From assembly GCF_041927875.1 (NCBI RefSeq), contig NZ_JBHFHN010000006.1: a DNA stretch of 64,000 bases; one strand, 5' to 3'. The DNA comes from Paracoccus sp041927875. GTDB taxonomy: Bacteria; Pseudomonadota; Alphaproteobacteria; Rhodobacterales; Rhodobacteraceae. Position numbers and translations under genes: made by a program. The notes under the pieces were generated by a model, which did no database searches, was not told the origin of the DNA, and saw only the letters and a list, made by a program, of their open reading frames with translations. Positions 49,988-58,526 of the stretch are shown here, one piece after another; within the stretch, counting starts at the first letter, position 1, and every line of letters begins with the position of its first letter.

Positions 49988-50893
49988 ATGAAAATCGCGC
50001 TTGACCCGTTCATGCACCGCCAGCTTAGCCTTGAGGATCTGCCGGGCAAGGTGGCCGAACTGGGCTATGACTGGATGGAGCTGTCGCCGCGCGGCGATTT
50101 TCTGGAATGGTTCAAGGCCCCGCGCGTCTTTCCCAGCCGCATCGCCGGGTTCAAGCGCGCCCTGCGCGCCGCGAATGTCGGCATCGCCAGCCTGCTGCCC
50201 ATGTATCGCTGGGCCAGCAACGATGAGGTCGAACGCCAGGCCGCCGTCCGCCACTGGAAACGCGCCATCGACATCGCCGTCGAACTGGGCGTCGATACGA
50301 TGAACAGCGAGTTCGGGCGCGGCCCGCATCCCGACAAGGGGTCGTGCTATTGCTGCCATACCGGCGCGATGATCGAGGCCTGTGAAGATGCCTGGTGGCG
50401 GTCGATGGACGAACTGGTGCCGGTGCTGGAACGCGAGGGCATCCGCCTGAACATCGAACCCCACCCCGAGGACTGGTGCGAGACCCTGCAACCGGCGCTG
50501 GACATCATCCGCACCGTGAACAGCCCCAGTGTCCGGTTCCTCTATTGCGCACCGCATACGTTTTACTTTGGTGACGACACCCGCGCCATGCTGCGCCAGG
50601 CCGCCGATGTGCTGGCCCATGTCCATGTCGCCGACACGTTCAACCACCGCGCCAGCAGCGGGTTGCGCTATATCCTGAACCCGCCCGGCACCCAGGCCCG
50701 CGTGCATCAGCATCTGAACATCGGTCAGGGCGAAGTGCCTTGGGACGATTTCTTCGCCACGCTGCACGAAATCGGCTTTGACGGCATCATGACCGCCTGC
50801 GTCTTTGCCTGGGAAGACCGCGCCGACGAATCCGGCCGCTTCATGCGCGCCGAAATGCAACGCCATATCGACACATATTGGGGCAGATCATGA
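49988..50893 (+). CDS. Sugar phosphate isomerase/epimerase (TIM barrel)
   Basis: The 301-residue protein begins MKIALDPFMHRQLSLEDLPGKVAELGYDWMEL. It has xylose-isomerase-like barrel features with metal ligands in NIEPHPEDWC, APHTFYFGDD and VHVADTF. An unusual CYCCH run occurs near residue 120. It may be an IolH/IolI-type inosose isomerase. Its stop overlaps the iolG start (ATGA). Confidence 0.8.
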   Translation: MKIALDPFMHRQLSLEDLPGKVAELGYDWMELSPRGDFLEWFKAPRVFPSRIAGFKRALRAANVGIASLLPMYRWASNDEVERQAAVRHWKRAIDIAVELGVDTMNSEFGRGPHPDKGSCYCCHTGAMIEACEDAWWRSMDELVPVLEREGIRLNIEPHPEDWCETLQPALDIIRTVNSPSVRFLYCAPHTFYFGDDTRAMLRQAADVLAHVHVADTFNHRASSGLRYILNPPGTQARVHQHLNIGQGEVPWDDFFATLHEIGFDGIMTACVFAWEDRADESGRFMRAEMQRHIDTYWGRS

Positions 50894-51900
50894 CCTTGAG
50901 GATCGGAGTCATCGGCACGGGGGCCATCGGCCAGGACCACACGCGCCGCATCAATCAGGTGCTGTCAGGCGCGCGCGTCGTCGCCGTCAATGACGTGAAC
51001 CGCGCCAATGCCGAAAGCTGCGTGGCGCAATTTGCGCCCGATGCGGTGATCCATGACGACCCCCATGCGCTGATCGCGGATGCGGGCGTCGACGCGGTGC
51101 TGGTCTGTTCCTGGGGCCAGACGCATGAAGAATATGTCCTGGCCAGCATCGCCGCCGGCAAGCCCTGCTTTTGCGAAAAGCCGCTGGCCACGACCGCCGA
51201 GGGCGCGCGCAATATCGTCGATGCCGAGGTGGCGCATGGCAAGCGGTTGGTGCAAGTCGGCTTCATGCGCCGCTATGATGCGGGCTATGTCGCGCTGAAG
51301 CGTGCGGTTGACACCTTGACCGGCGCGCCGCTGATGGTTCACGCGGCGCATCGTAACCCGCGTGTGGGCAGCAACTATGTCACGCCGATGGCGATTCATG
51401 ACACGCTGATCCACGAAATCGACGTGCTGCGGTGGCTGCTGGATGATGATTATGTCAGCGCGCAGGTGTTCTTCCCGCGCAAATCCCCCCATGCCCATGA
51501 AAAGCTGCGCGACCCGCAGGTGGTGGTGCTGCAAACCGCCAAGGGCGTGGTGATCGACGTCGAGATCTTCGTGAACTGCCGCTATGGCTATGACATCCAG
51601 TGCGAGGTGGTGGGCGAGGAAGGCATCGCGAAACTGCCCGAGCCGATGGCGATCCAGACCCGGCTGAACGCGACCCTGGGCAACCCGATCCTGACCGATT
51701 GGAAGGATCGCTTCATCGACAGCTATGACGTCGAACTGGCCGATTTCATCCGCGCCGCGACGCGCGGCACCGCCGCCGGGCCGTCGGCCTGGGATGGCTA
51801 TGCGGCCGCCGTGGCCTCGGACGCCTGCGTCGCCGCGCAAGAGGCCGAGGGCCAGCCTGTCGCCATCACCCTGCCGGCGCGTCCGGCGCTGTATGGTTAA
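50890..51900 (+). CDS. iolG: Inositol 2-dehydrogenase
   Basis: The 336-residue protein starts MTLRIGVIGTGAIGQDHTRRI. It has the Rossmann GTGAIG, the Gfo/Idh EKPLATT motif near residue 98, and the IolG-type C-terminal part VGFMRRYDAGYVALKRAVD, HRNPRVGSNYVTPMAIHD and IHEIDVLRWLL. The middle HRNP and IHDTLIHEID segments are typical of inositol 2-dehydrogenases, which oxidise myo-inositol to 2-keto-myo-inositol. The ATG overlaps the previous stop. Confidence 0.9.
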   Translation: MTLRIGVIGTGAIGQDHTRRINQVLSGARVVAVNDVNRANAESCVAQFAPDAVIHDDPHALIADAGVDAVLVCSWGQTHEEYVLASIAAGKPCFCEKPLATTAEGARNIVDAEVAHGKRLVQVGFMRRYDAGYVALKRAVDTLTGAPLMVHAAHRNPRVGSNYVTPMAIHDTLIHEIDVLRWLLDDDYVSAQVFFPRKSPHAHEKLRDPQVVVLQTAKGVVIDVEIFVNCRYGYDIQCEVVGEEGIAKLPEPMAIQTRLNATLGNPILTDWKDRFIDSYDVELADFIRAATRGTAAGPSAWDGYAAAVASDACVAAQEAEGQPVAITLPARPALYG

Positions 51901-51910
51901 GGGGGCGACG

Positions 51911-52705
51911 ATGCGTTTTGCGCTGAACCATATCTGTGCGCCGCGGCTGGCGTTGCCTGACTTCATGGCGATGTGCGCCCGGCTGGGCGTGCATGAGATC
52001 GAGATCCGCAACGATCTGCCCGATGTGCTGGGCAGCCTGCGGGCCGCCGATGTCGCGGCGATGGCGGCGGATCATGACGTGACCATTCTGGCGATCAACG
52101 CGCTTTATCCGTTCAACATGTGGTCCGGGGATCTGCCCGACCGGGCCGAGGCGATGGCCGATTACGCCGCCCGCGCCGGGGCGCGCGGGCTGGTGATGTG
52201 TCCGCTGAACGATGGCCGTGCGGTCGAACATTCGGCGGTTGTCGCGGCGCTGGATGCGATGCGGCCACTGCTGTCGGCGCGTGGGCTGCTGGGCTATGTC
52301 GAGCCTTTGGGCTTTCCCGTCAGCTCGCTTCGGCGCAAGGCCGATGCGATTGCGGCGATCACCGAGGCAGGGGGCTTCGGCACGTTCCAACTGCTGCACG
52401 ACAGCTTCCATCACCATCTGGCGGGCGAGGATCAGGTCTATGCGCAGCGCACCGGTCTGGTGCATCTGTCGGGCGTGACCGACCCGGCGCTGGCGGTCGA
52501 TGCGATGCTGGACGCCCATCGGGTGCTGGTCGATGGCGACGATCGGCTGGGCAATGTCGCGCAGGCGCGGGCGTTGATCGCGGGCGGCTATGACGGGCCG
52601 TTCAGCCTTGAGCCGTTCGCGCCCGCCGTTCATGCCCGCGATGATATCGAAGATGCGTTGCGCGCCACGATGGATCACATCCGCGCCGGTGTGTCTGCGC
52701 CATGA
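51911..52705 (+). CDS. TIM-barrel isomerase-like protein (IolI/IolH type)
   Basis: The 264-residue protein starts MRFALNHICAPRLALPDFMAM. Barrel features include GVHEIEIRNDL, GYVEPLGFPVSSLRRK, LLHDSFHHHLAGEDQVY and SLEPFAP. This is an AP-endonuclease-type (xylose-isomerase-like) barrel; in iol clusters such proteins are inosose isomerases. GGGGGCGACG precedes the ATG. It is the second barrel protein of the cluster. Confidence 0.8.
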   Translation: MRFALNHICAPRLALPDFMAMCARLGVHEIEIRNDLPDVLGSLRAADVAAMAADHDVTILAINALYPFNMWSGDLPDRAEAMADYAARAGARGLVMCPLNDGRAVEHSAVVAALDAMRPLLSARGLLGYVEPLGFPVSSLRRKADAIAAITEAGGFGTFQLLHDSFHHHLAGEDQVYAQRTGLVHLSGVTDPALAVDAMLDAHRVLVDGDDRLGNVAQARALIAGGYDGPFSLEPFAPAVHARDDIEDALRATMDHIRAGVSAP

Positions 52706-52709
52706 CAAG

Positions 52710-52760
52710 GCCGGGGGGCGCTGCCCCCCGAACCCCCCGGGATATTTGGGCCGAGAAGAA
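52710..52760 (+). repeat. Intergenic hairpin repeat, copy 2 (GATATTT family)
   Basis: The hairpin CGGGGGGC-gct-GCCCCCCG is followed by CCCCCCGGGATATTT and GGGCCGAGAAGAA. The last bases GAGAAGAA sit directly before the iolC ATG at 52761, so the repeat supplies the iolC ribosome binding region. See copy 1 at 8643 and copy 3 at 56492. Confidence 0.8.
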
Positions 52761-54662
52761 ATGCACAAACCGCTTGATCTGATCACCATTGGCCGGTCCT
52801 CGGTCGATCTTTACGGCGCCCAGGTGGGGGGCCGGTTGGAGGACATGCGGTCCTTCAACAAATATGTCGGCGGCTCGCCCACCAATATGGCGACGGGGAC
52901 GGCGCGGCTGGGGTTGAAATCGGCGCTGATCACCCGCGTCGGCGATGAGCATATGGGCCGCTTCCTGCGCGAGGAACTGGCGCGCGAAGGCGTGGATGTG
53001 CGCGGCGTTATTACTGATCCGCAGCGGCTGACCGCTTTGGTCCTGCTGGGCATCCGTGATGAGGACAGCTTCCCGCTGATCTTCTACCGCGAGAATTGCG
53101 CCGACATGGCCTTGTGTGAGGATGACATCGACCCCGGCCTGATCGCGCAGGCGCGCGCGGTGGTGGCCACCGGCACGCATCTAAGCCATCCGCGCACCGA
53201 GGCTGCTGTGCTGAAGGCGCTGCGGATCGCGCGGGAAACCGGCGCGCGGACGGCGCTGGATATCGACTACCGCCCGAACCTGTGGGGTCTGTCGGGCCAT
53301 GGCGATGGCGAGAACCGCTTTATCGCCAGCGATGCGGTGACCGCCAAGTTGCAGGCGCATCTGGGTCTGTTCGACCTGATCGTCGGCACCGAGGAGGAGT
53401 TTCACATTGCCGGTGGCAGCACCGACACGCTGGCGGCGCTGCGGGCGGTGCGGGCGGTTTCGGGCGCGGTGCTGGTCTGCAAGCGGGGGGCGAACGGGGC
53501 CGTCGCCTTCACCGGGGATATCGACGGATGGGCGTCTGGCCAGACCGGTGAGGGCTTTCCGATCGAGGTGTTCAACGTGCTGGGCGCGGGCGACGGCTTC
53601 ATGTCGGGCCTGCTGAAGGGCTGGCTGGACGGTGAAGATTGGCCGGTCGCGCTGAAATATGCCAATGCCTGCGGGGCCTTCGCTGTCAGCCGCCATGGCT
53701 GCACCCCCGCTTACCCCAGTTGGCCCGAGCTGCAGTTCTTTCTGGAGCGCGGCATCCGCCAGCCCGCCCTGCGCAAGGATGAGGTGCTCGAGCGGATCCA
53801 CCGCGCGACCAACCTGCATCCCTTGCCCGGCGATCTGCGCGCCTTTGCCTTTGACCACCGGATGCAGTTCGAGGAGATGGCAGGCGCGACACCTGCGCGG
53901 ATCGGCGCCTTCAAGGGCCTGTGTCTGCGCGCGGCGCAGGCGGTGGCGGGCGGGCAGCCGGGCTATGGGATCCTGTGCGATGACCGTCTGGGCCGACAGG
54001 CCCTGCACGCCGCCAGCGGCAGCGGGCTGTGGGTCGGGCGGCCCTGCGAATGGCCGGGGTCGCGGCCCTTGCGGCTGGAACCCGAGCTTGGCGCGGCGAA
54101 TGAGGGGCTGGTGGAATGGCCCGCCGGTCAGGTCGTCAAGGTTCTGTGCTTTTGCCATCCCGATGACGATGCCGCGATGCAGGCCGATCAAGAGGCCACC
54201 GTCAGCCGCCTTTACGCCGCCGCCCGCGCCAATGGGCTGGAGTTCCTGCTGGAGATCATCCCCTCGAAGGTCGGCGCGGTCGATGAGAACACGACCGCCG
54301 CGCTGATCGACCGCTGGTATCAGATCGGCATCTATCCCGACTGGTGGAAGCTGGAGCCGCTGAAGACCGAAGCCGCCTGGCAAAAGGTGGTGGATACGAT
54401 CACCGCGCATGACCCGTATTTGCGGGGCATCGTGGTGCTGGGGCTGGACGCGCCCGAGGCCGAGCTGGCCGCCGGTTTCGCCATGGCGGCGCGGCATGAT
54501 CTGGTGCGCGGCTTTGCCGTGGGCCGCACGATCTTTGGCGATGTGGCGCGGGGCTGGCTGGCCGGGCAAATCGACGATGACACCGCGGTCGGGCAGATGG
54601 CCGCGCGCTATCGCAGGCTGTGCGATCTATGGGACGCGGCCCGCAAGGAGGCAGGAAAATGA
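52761..54662 (+). CDS. iolC: 5-dehydro-2-deoxygluconokinase fused to DUF2090 (IolC, kinase-aldolase)
   Basis: The 633-residue protein has a ribokinase-fold kinase in its first half (YVGGSPTNMATGTARLG near residue 35, GAGDGFMSGLLKGWLD near 275) and a DUF2090 aldolase-like domain from about residue 330 (FAFDHRMQFEEM, then VKVLCFCHPDDD and FLLEIIPSK). Such fusions join phosphorylation of 5-dehydro-2-deoxygluconate (IolC) and its cleavage to dihydroxyacetone phosphate and malonate semialdehyde (IolJ-type). Its ATG lies at the end of a hairpin repeat; its stop overlaps the iolD ATG. Confidence 0.92.
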   Translation: MHKPLDLITIGRSSVDLYGAQVGGRLEDMRSFNKYVGGSPTNMATGTARLGLKSALITRVGDEHMGRFLREELAREGVDVRGVITDPQRLTALVLLGIRDEDSFPLIFYRENCADMALCEDDIDPGLIAQARAVVATGTHLSHPRTEAAVLKALRIARETGARTALDIDYRPNLWGLSGHGDGENRFIASDAVTAKLQAHLGLFDLIVGTEEEFHIAGGSTDTLAALRAVRAVSGAVLVCKRGANGAVAFTGDIDGWASGQTGEGFPIEVFNVLGAGDGFMSGLLKGWLDGEDWPVALKYANACGAFAVSRHGCTPAYPSWPELQFFLERGIRQPALRKDEVLERIHRATNLHPLPGDLRAFAFDHRMQFEEMAGATPARIGAFKGLCLRAAQAVAGGQPGYGILCDDRLGRQALHAASGSGLWVGRPCEWPGSRPLRLEPELGAANEGLVEWPAGQVVKVLCFCHPDDDAAMQADQEATVSRLYAAARANGLEFLLEIIPSKVGAVDENTTAALIDRWYQIGIYPDWWKLEPLKTEAAWQKVVDTITAHDPYLRGIVVLGLDAPEAELAAGFAMAARHDLVRGFAVGRTIFGDVARGWLAGQIDDDTAVGQMAARYRRLCDLWDAARKEAGK

Positions 54663-56485
54663 CCACGATCCGACTGACCGCCGCGCAGGCGATGATGCGT
54701 TACCTGTCGGTGCAGATGACCGAGAATGGCCAGCGGTTCATCGATGCCGTCTGGGCGATCTTCGGCCATGGCAATGTCGCGGGCATCGGTGAGGCCTTGC
54801 ACGGGGTCGGCGATGCGCTGCCCACCCTGCGCGGGCAGAACGAACAGACCATGGCCCATGCTGCGATTGCCTATGCCAAGACGATGAAGCGGCGGCGCGC
54901 GATGGCCGTCACCTCGTCCATCGGGCCGGGGGCGACGAATATGGTGACGGCGGCGGCGCTTGCGCATGTGAACCGGCTGCCGCTGCTTCTGATTCCCGGC
55001 GATGTCTTTGCCAATCGCCGCCCCGATCCCGTGTTGCAGCAGATCGAGGGTTTCGACGATGGCACGATCAGCGCCAATGACTGTTTCCGCCCGGTGGTGC
55101 GCTATTTCGACCGTATCACCCGGCCTGAACAGCTGCTGACGGCGCTGCCCCGCGCCTTTGCCGTGATGACCGATCCGGCGAATTGCGGCCCGGTCTGTCT
55201 GGCCTTTTGCCAGGATGTGCAGGCCGAGGCCTATGACTGGCCCGAGGCGTTCTTTGCGCCGAAGGTCTGGCACATCCGCCGCCCCGCCCCCGATGCGGGC
55301 GAAGTGGCGCGGGCGGTCGATCTGTTGCGCGCGGCCAAGGCGCCCGTGATCGTTTCCGGGGGCGGCGTGATCTATAGCCAGGCCGAGGCCGATCTTCTGG
55401 CCTTTGCCCGCGCCCACAACATTCCGCTGGTCGAGACGCAGGCTGGCAAGGGCGCGGTCGATTGGGCCGAGCCGCTGAACTTTGGCGCGCCGGGCGTGAC
55501 CGGCACCGGGGCGGGCAACGCCATCTGTGCGGCGGCGGATGTCATCCTGGGCGTGGGGACGCGGTTTCAGGATTTCACCACCGGCTCATGGGCGGCGTTC
55601 CAGAACCCCGACCGGCGGCTGATCGCCGTCAACCTGGCGGGCTATGACGCGGCCAAGCATCAGGCGCTGCCGGTGGTCGGCGACGCGCGGCTGGCCTTGA
55701 CGGCGATCAGCGCGGGGCTGGCCGGGCATCGCTTTGCCGGGGTCGATCCGGGGCTGCGCGCGGATTGGTATGCGAAAGCCGACGCGGTGACGGCGGCGCC
55801 AACCGGTGCGGGGCTGCCCACGGATGCGCAGGTGATCGGCGCGGTGCAGCGCCAATCCGGGCCGCAGACCATCGTCATGTGCGCGGCAGGCACCATGCCC
55901 GGCGCGCTGCAAGTGCTGTGGCGCGCCGCACCGGGCGGCTATCATATGGAATATGGCTATAGCTGCATGGGCTATGAAATCGCCGGTGCGCTTGGCATCG
56001 CGATGGCGCGGCCGGACGCCCAGGTGATCTGCATGGTCGGGGATGGCAGCTACATGATGGCCAACAGCGAGCTGGCGACGGCGGTCATGCTGCGCAGGCC
56101 CTTTACCGTCGTGCTGACCGACAACCGCGGCTATGGCTGCATCAACCGGCTGCAACAGGCCTGCGGCGGGGCGGCCTTCAACAACATGTATGTCGATTGC
56201 AATGTGGTGGATCAGCCGCGGATCGACTTTGTGGCCCATGCCGCCAGCATGGGTGCACATGCCGAAAAGGTGGATGGTATCGCCGCGCTTGAGGCCGCGA
56301 TTGCCGCCGCGCGGGGGCGCGATATTCCCAGCGTCATCGTGATCGACACCGATGCCGGGCCGGGAACTGGCGCGGGCGGGGCCTGGTGGGATGTCGCCGT
56401 GCCCGAGGTCGGCGGGCCGGAACGGCTGGATCAGGCGCGCGCCGCCTATCACGCCCAGGCCCGCCAGCAACGCGCCTTTGACTGA
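54659..56485 (+). CDS. iolD: 3D-(3,5/4)-trihydroxycyclohexane-1,2-dione acylhydrolase
   Basis: The 608-residue thiamine-diphosphate enzyme has FGHGNVAGIGEALHGV near the N-terminus, the catalytic glutamate in LRGQNEQTMAHAA, SSIGPGATNMVTAAALAH, and the thiamine diphosphate motif GDGSYMMANSELATAV followed by DNRGYGCINRLQ. It opens the inositol ring, giving 5-deoxy-D-glucuronate. The ATG at 54659 overlaps the iolC stop (ATGA); the longer frame upstream is not conserved. Confidence 0.95.
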   Translation: MTTIRLTAAQAMMRYLSVQMTENGQRFIDAVWAIFGHGNVAGIGEALHGVGDALPTLRGQNEQTMAHAAIAYAKTMKRRRAMAVTSSIGPGATNMVTAAALAHVNRLPLLLIPGDVFANRRPDPVLQQIEGFDDGTISANDCFRPVVRYFDRITRPEQLLTALPRAFAVMTDPANCGPVCLAFCQDVQAEAYDWPEAFFAPKVWHIRRPAPDAGEVARAVDLLRAAKAPVIVSGGGVIYSQAEADLLAFARAHNIPLVETQAGKGAVDWAEPLNFGAPGVTGTGAGNAICAAADVILGVGTRFQDFTTGSWAAFQNPDRRLIAVNLAGYDAAKHQALPVVGDARLALTAISAGLAGHRFAGVDPGLRADWYAKADAVTAAPTGAGLPTDAQVIGAVQRQSGPQTIVMCAAGTMPGALQVLWRAAPGGYHMEYGYSCMGYEIAGALGIAMARPDAQVICMVGDGSYMMANSELATAVMLRRPFTVVLTDNRGYGCINRLQQACGGAAFNNMYVDCNVVDQPRIDFVAHAASMGAHAEKVDGIAALEAAIAAARGRDIPSVIVIDTDAGPGTGAGGAWWDVAVPEVGGPERLDQARAAYHAQARQQRAFD

Positions 56486-56491
56486 CGCCGG

Positions 56492-56545
56492 ACAGGGGGC
56501 TGCCTGCCCCCTGAAATCCCCGAGGATATTTGGACCAAGAAGAAA
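56492..56545 (+). repeat. Intergenic hairpin repeat, copy 3 (GATATTT family)
   Basis: The hairpin CAGGGGGC-tgcct-GCCCCCTG is followed by CCCCGAGGATATTT and GGACCAAGAAGAAAG. It sits between iolD and iolE. Same order of parts as copies 1 and 2, in the plus orientation. Confidence 0.8.
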
Positions 56546-56566
56546 GCCGGTCTGGGAGACAGCGAC

Positions 56567-57475
56567 ATGATCCTTTATGGAACCAACCCTATTGCCTGGT
56601 CGAATGATGACGACCAGACCATCGGCGCGCATATCAGCCTGGATGAATGCCTGGCCGATTGTCGTGCGATCGGATTTGACGGCATCGAAAAGGGCCACAA
56701 GATGCCCGATGACGGAGCCGCGCTGAGGGCGAAGCTGGCCGATTACGGGCTGCTTTTTGCGGGCAAGTGGCATTCGACCAATCTGCTGGTGAATGATCTT
56801 GAGGTGGAAAAGGCCGCGCTGCTGGACACGATCCGCATGATCCAGGCGGCGGGCAGCGGCCATATCAATGCCTGCGAATGTTCCAACACCGTGCATGGCA
56901 CCGATGGCGTGGCCGTGAACGACCGCCCGGTGATGAGCGATGCGGAGTGGGACCGGTTTTCGGCGGGCTATGAGGCGCTGTCGCAACTGGCCGCCGATGA
57001 GGGCGTGGTGATGGGCTATCATCACCACATGGGCACGATCATCGAAAGCCCCGCCGATATCGACCGGTTCATGGCCATGGCCGGGCCAGCCACGCGGCTG
57101 TTGCTGGACACCGGGCATTGCACCTTTGGCGGCGGTGATCCGGCCGAGGTGGCGCGAAAGCATATCGGGCGCGTGACCCATATCCATGCCAAGAACATCC
57201 GCCGCCCCATCATGGATCAGGTGCGGCGCGACGGCCTGTCCTTCATCGAAGGGGTGCGGCGTGGGGCCTTTACCGTGCCGGGCGATCCCGATGGCTGCGT
57301 CGATTTCGCCCCGGTGCTGAAGATCGCTGCCGAGGCGGGCTATCAGGGCTGGCTGGTGATCGAGGCCGAGCAAGACCCGCTGAAGGCCAACCCCTTGCAT
57401 TATCAGGGCATGGGCCATCGCGCCCTGCGCAAGATGGCGCAGGCGGCGGGGCTGGACCGGGGCCGGACGGGCTGA
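56567..57475 (+). CDS. iolE: Myo-inosose-2 dehydratase
   Basis: The 302-residue TIM-barrel protein starts MILYGTNPIAWSNDDDQTIG, typical of IolE. It has FAGKWHSTNLL, VVMGYHHHMGTIIES, LDTGHCTFGG with metal ligands and VTHIHAKNIR. It dehydrates 2-keto-myo-inositol to the trione precursor used by IolD. The stop overlaps the next ATG (TGATG). Confidence 0.93.
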   Translation: MILYGTNPIAWSNDDDQTIGAHISLDECLADCRAIGFDGIEKGHKMPDDGAALRAKLADYGLLFAGKWHSTNLLVNDLEVEKAALLDTIRMIQAAGSGHINACECSNTVHGTDGVAVNDRPVMSDAEWDRFSAGYEALSQLAADEGVVMGYHHHMGTIIESPADIDRFMAMAGPATRLLLDTGHCTFGGGDPAEVARKHIGRVTHIHAKNIRRPIMDQVRRDGLSFIEGVRRGAFTVPGDPDGCVDFAPVLKIAAEAGYQGWLVIEAEQDPLKANPLHYQGMGHRALRKMAQAAGLDRGRTG

Positions 57476-57654
57476 TGCTGATCGACCCGCAAGCCCCGTT
57501 CTTTCGCCCGCTGTGGGTGCGCATCCTGGTGGTGGCGGTGCCGCTGGTCTGGGCGGTGGTCGAGTTCGCCGCCGCTAGCCCCGGCTTTGGCCTGATCTTC
57601 GGGGCTGCCGGGGCCTATCTGTTCTACCAATTGTTTCTGCGGGGGCATCCATGA
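57475..57654 (+). CDS. Small membrane protein, DUF3329-like
   Basis: This 59-residue protein has the sequence MLIDPQAPFFRPLWVRILVV at its start, two hydrophobic helices (about 15-31 and 36-53) with a short turn between, and ends LFLRGHP. It resembles short membrane proteins I recall as DUF3329-type in alphaproteobacteria. It is coupled at both ends: TGATG with iolE and ATGA with iolB, so it is certainly translated within the iol operon. No known role in inositol metabolism. Confidence 0.75.
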   Translation: MLIDPQAPFFRPLWVRILVVAVPLVWAVVEFAAASPGFGLIFGAAGAYLFYQLFLRGHP

Positions 57655-58454
57655 ACCTGTTGCGTAAACCGACCGGCACGCGGGGTCGCGTGCATCACAT
57701 CACGCCTGAAAACGCCGGTTGGGCCTATGTCGGCTTTGACCTGCACCATCTGGCGCCGGGTGATCGGGCCAGCGGCACGACTGCCGGGCGCGAAGTGATC
57801 CTGGTGCTGGTGCAGGGCAAGGCGCGGCTGACCGGGGCCGGCCACGACTGGGGCGAGATGGGCGCGCGGATGGATGTCTTTGAAAGGACGCCGCCGCATT
57901 GCCTCTATCTGCCGCCCGGCAGCGACTGGGTGGCCGAGGCCACGACCGATTGCATGCTGGCGGTGTGCAGCGCGCCCGGCCATGGCGGCCATCCCGCCCG
58001 TCGCATCGGTCCCGATGGCATCACCCTGACCCCGCGCGGCAAGGGCGCGAACACCCGCCATATCAACAACATCGCCATGGAGGCGGAAGACTGCTGCGAC
58101 AGCCTGCTGGTGACAGAGGTCTTCACCCCCGCGGGCAATTGGTCGTCCTATCCCAGCCATCGCCATGACGAAGACGACGATCCGCGCATCACCCTGCTGG
58201 AGGAGACCTATTACCACCGCCTGAACCCGGCGCAAGGCTTTGCGGTGCAGCGTGTCTATACCGAGGACGGCAGTCTGGATGAGACGATGGCGGTCAAGCA
58301 TGGTGATGTCGTGCTGGTGCCGCGCGGGCATCACCCAGTCGGCGTGCCCTATGGCTATGACCTTTATTACCTGAACGTCATGGCCGGCCCGCTGCGCAAA
58401 TGGCGGTTTGAACCGGATCCCGATCACCGCTGGATCCTCGACCGCGACGGCTGA
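57651..58454 (+). CDS. iolB: 5-deoxy-glucuronate isomerase
   Basis: The 267-residue bicupin protein contains WSSYPSHRHDEDDDPRITLLEETYYHRLNP, split here by metal-binding histidines and glutamate, and VKHGDVVLVPRGHHPVGVPYGYDLYYLNVMAG. These are the IolB hallmarks. It isomerises 5-deoxy-D-glucuronate to 5-dehydro-2-deoxy-D-gluconate, the substrate of IolC. It completes the inositol steps encoded in the window. Confidence 0.94.
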   Translation: MNLLRKPTGTRGRVHHITPENAGWAYVGFDLHHLAPGDRASGTTAGREVILVLVQGKARLTGAGHDWGEMGARMDVFERTPPHCLYLPPGSDWVAEATTDCMLAVCSAPGHGGHPARRIGPDGITLTPRGKGANTRHINNIAMEAEDCCDSLLVTEVFTPAGNWSSYPSHRHDEDDDPRITLLEETYYHRLNPAQGFAVQRVYTEDGSLDETMAVKHGDVVLVPRGHHPVGVPYGYDLYYLNVMAGPLRKWRFEPDPDHRWILDRDG

Positions 58455-58526
58455 TCGCCTGACGTCACGCTGGCGGACGCGGCGCGGCGGGCCTAGCATG
58501 GTGTTCGGCATCAGGCGGAGGTGACG

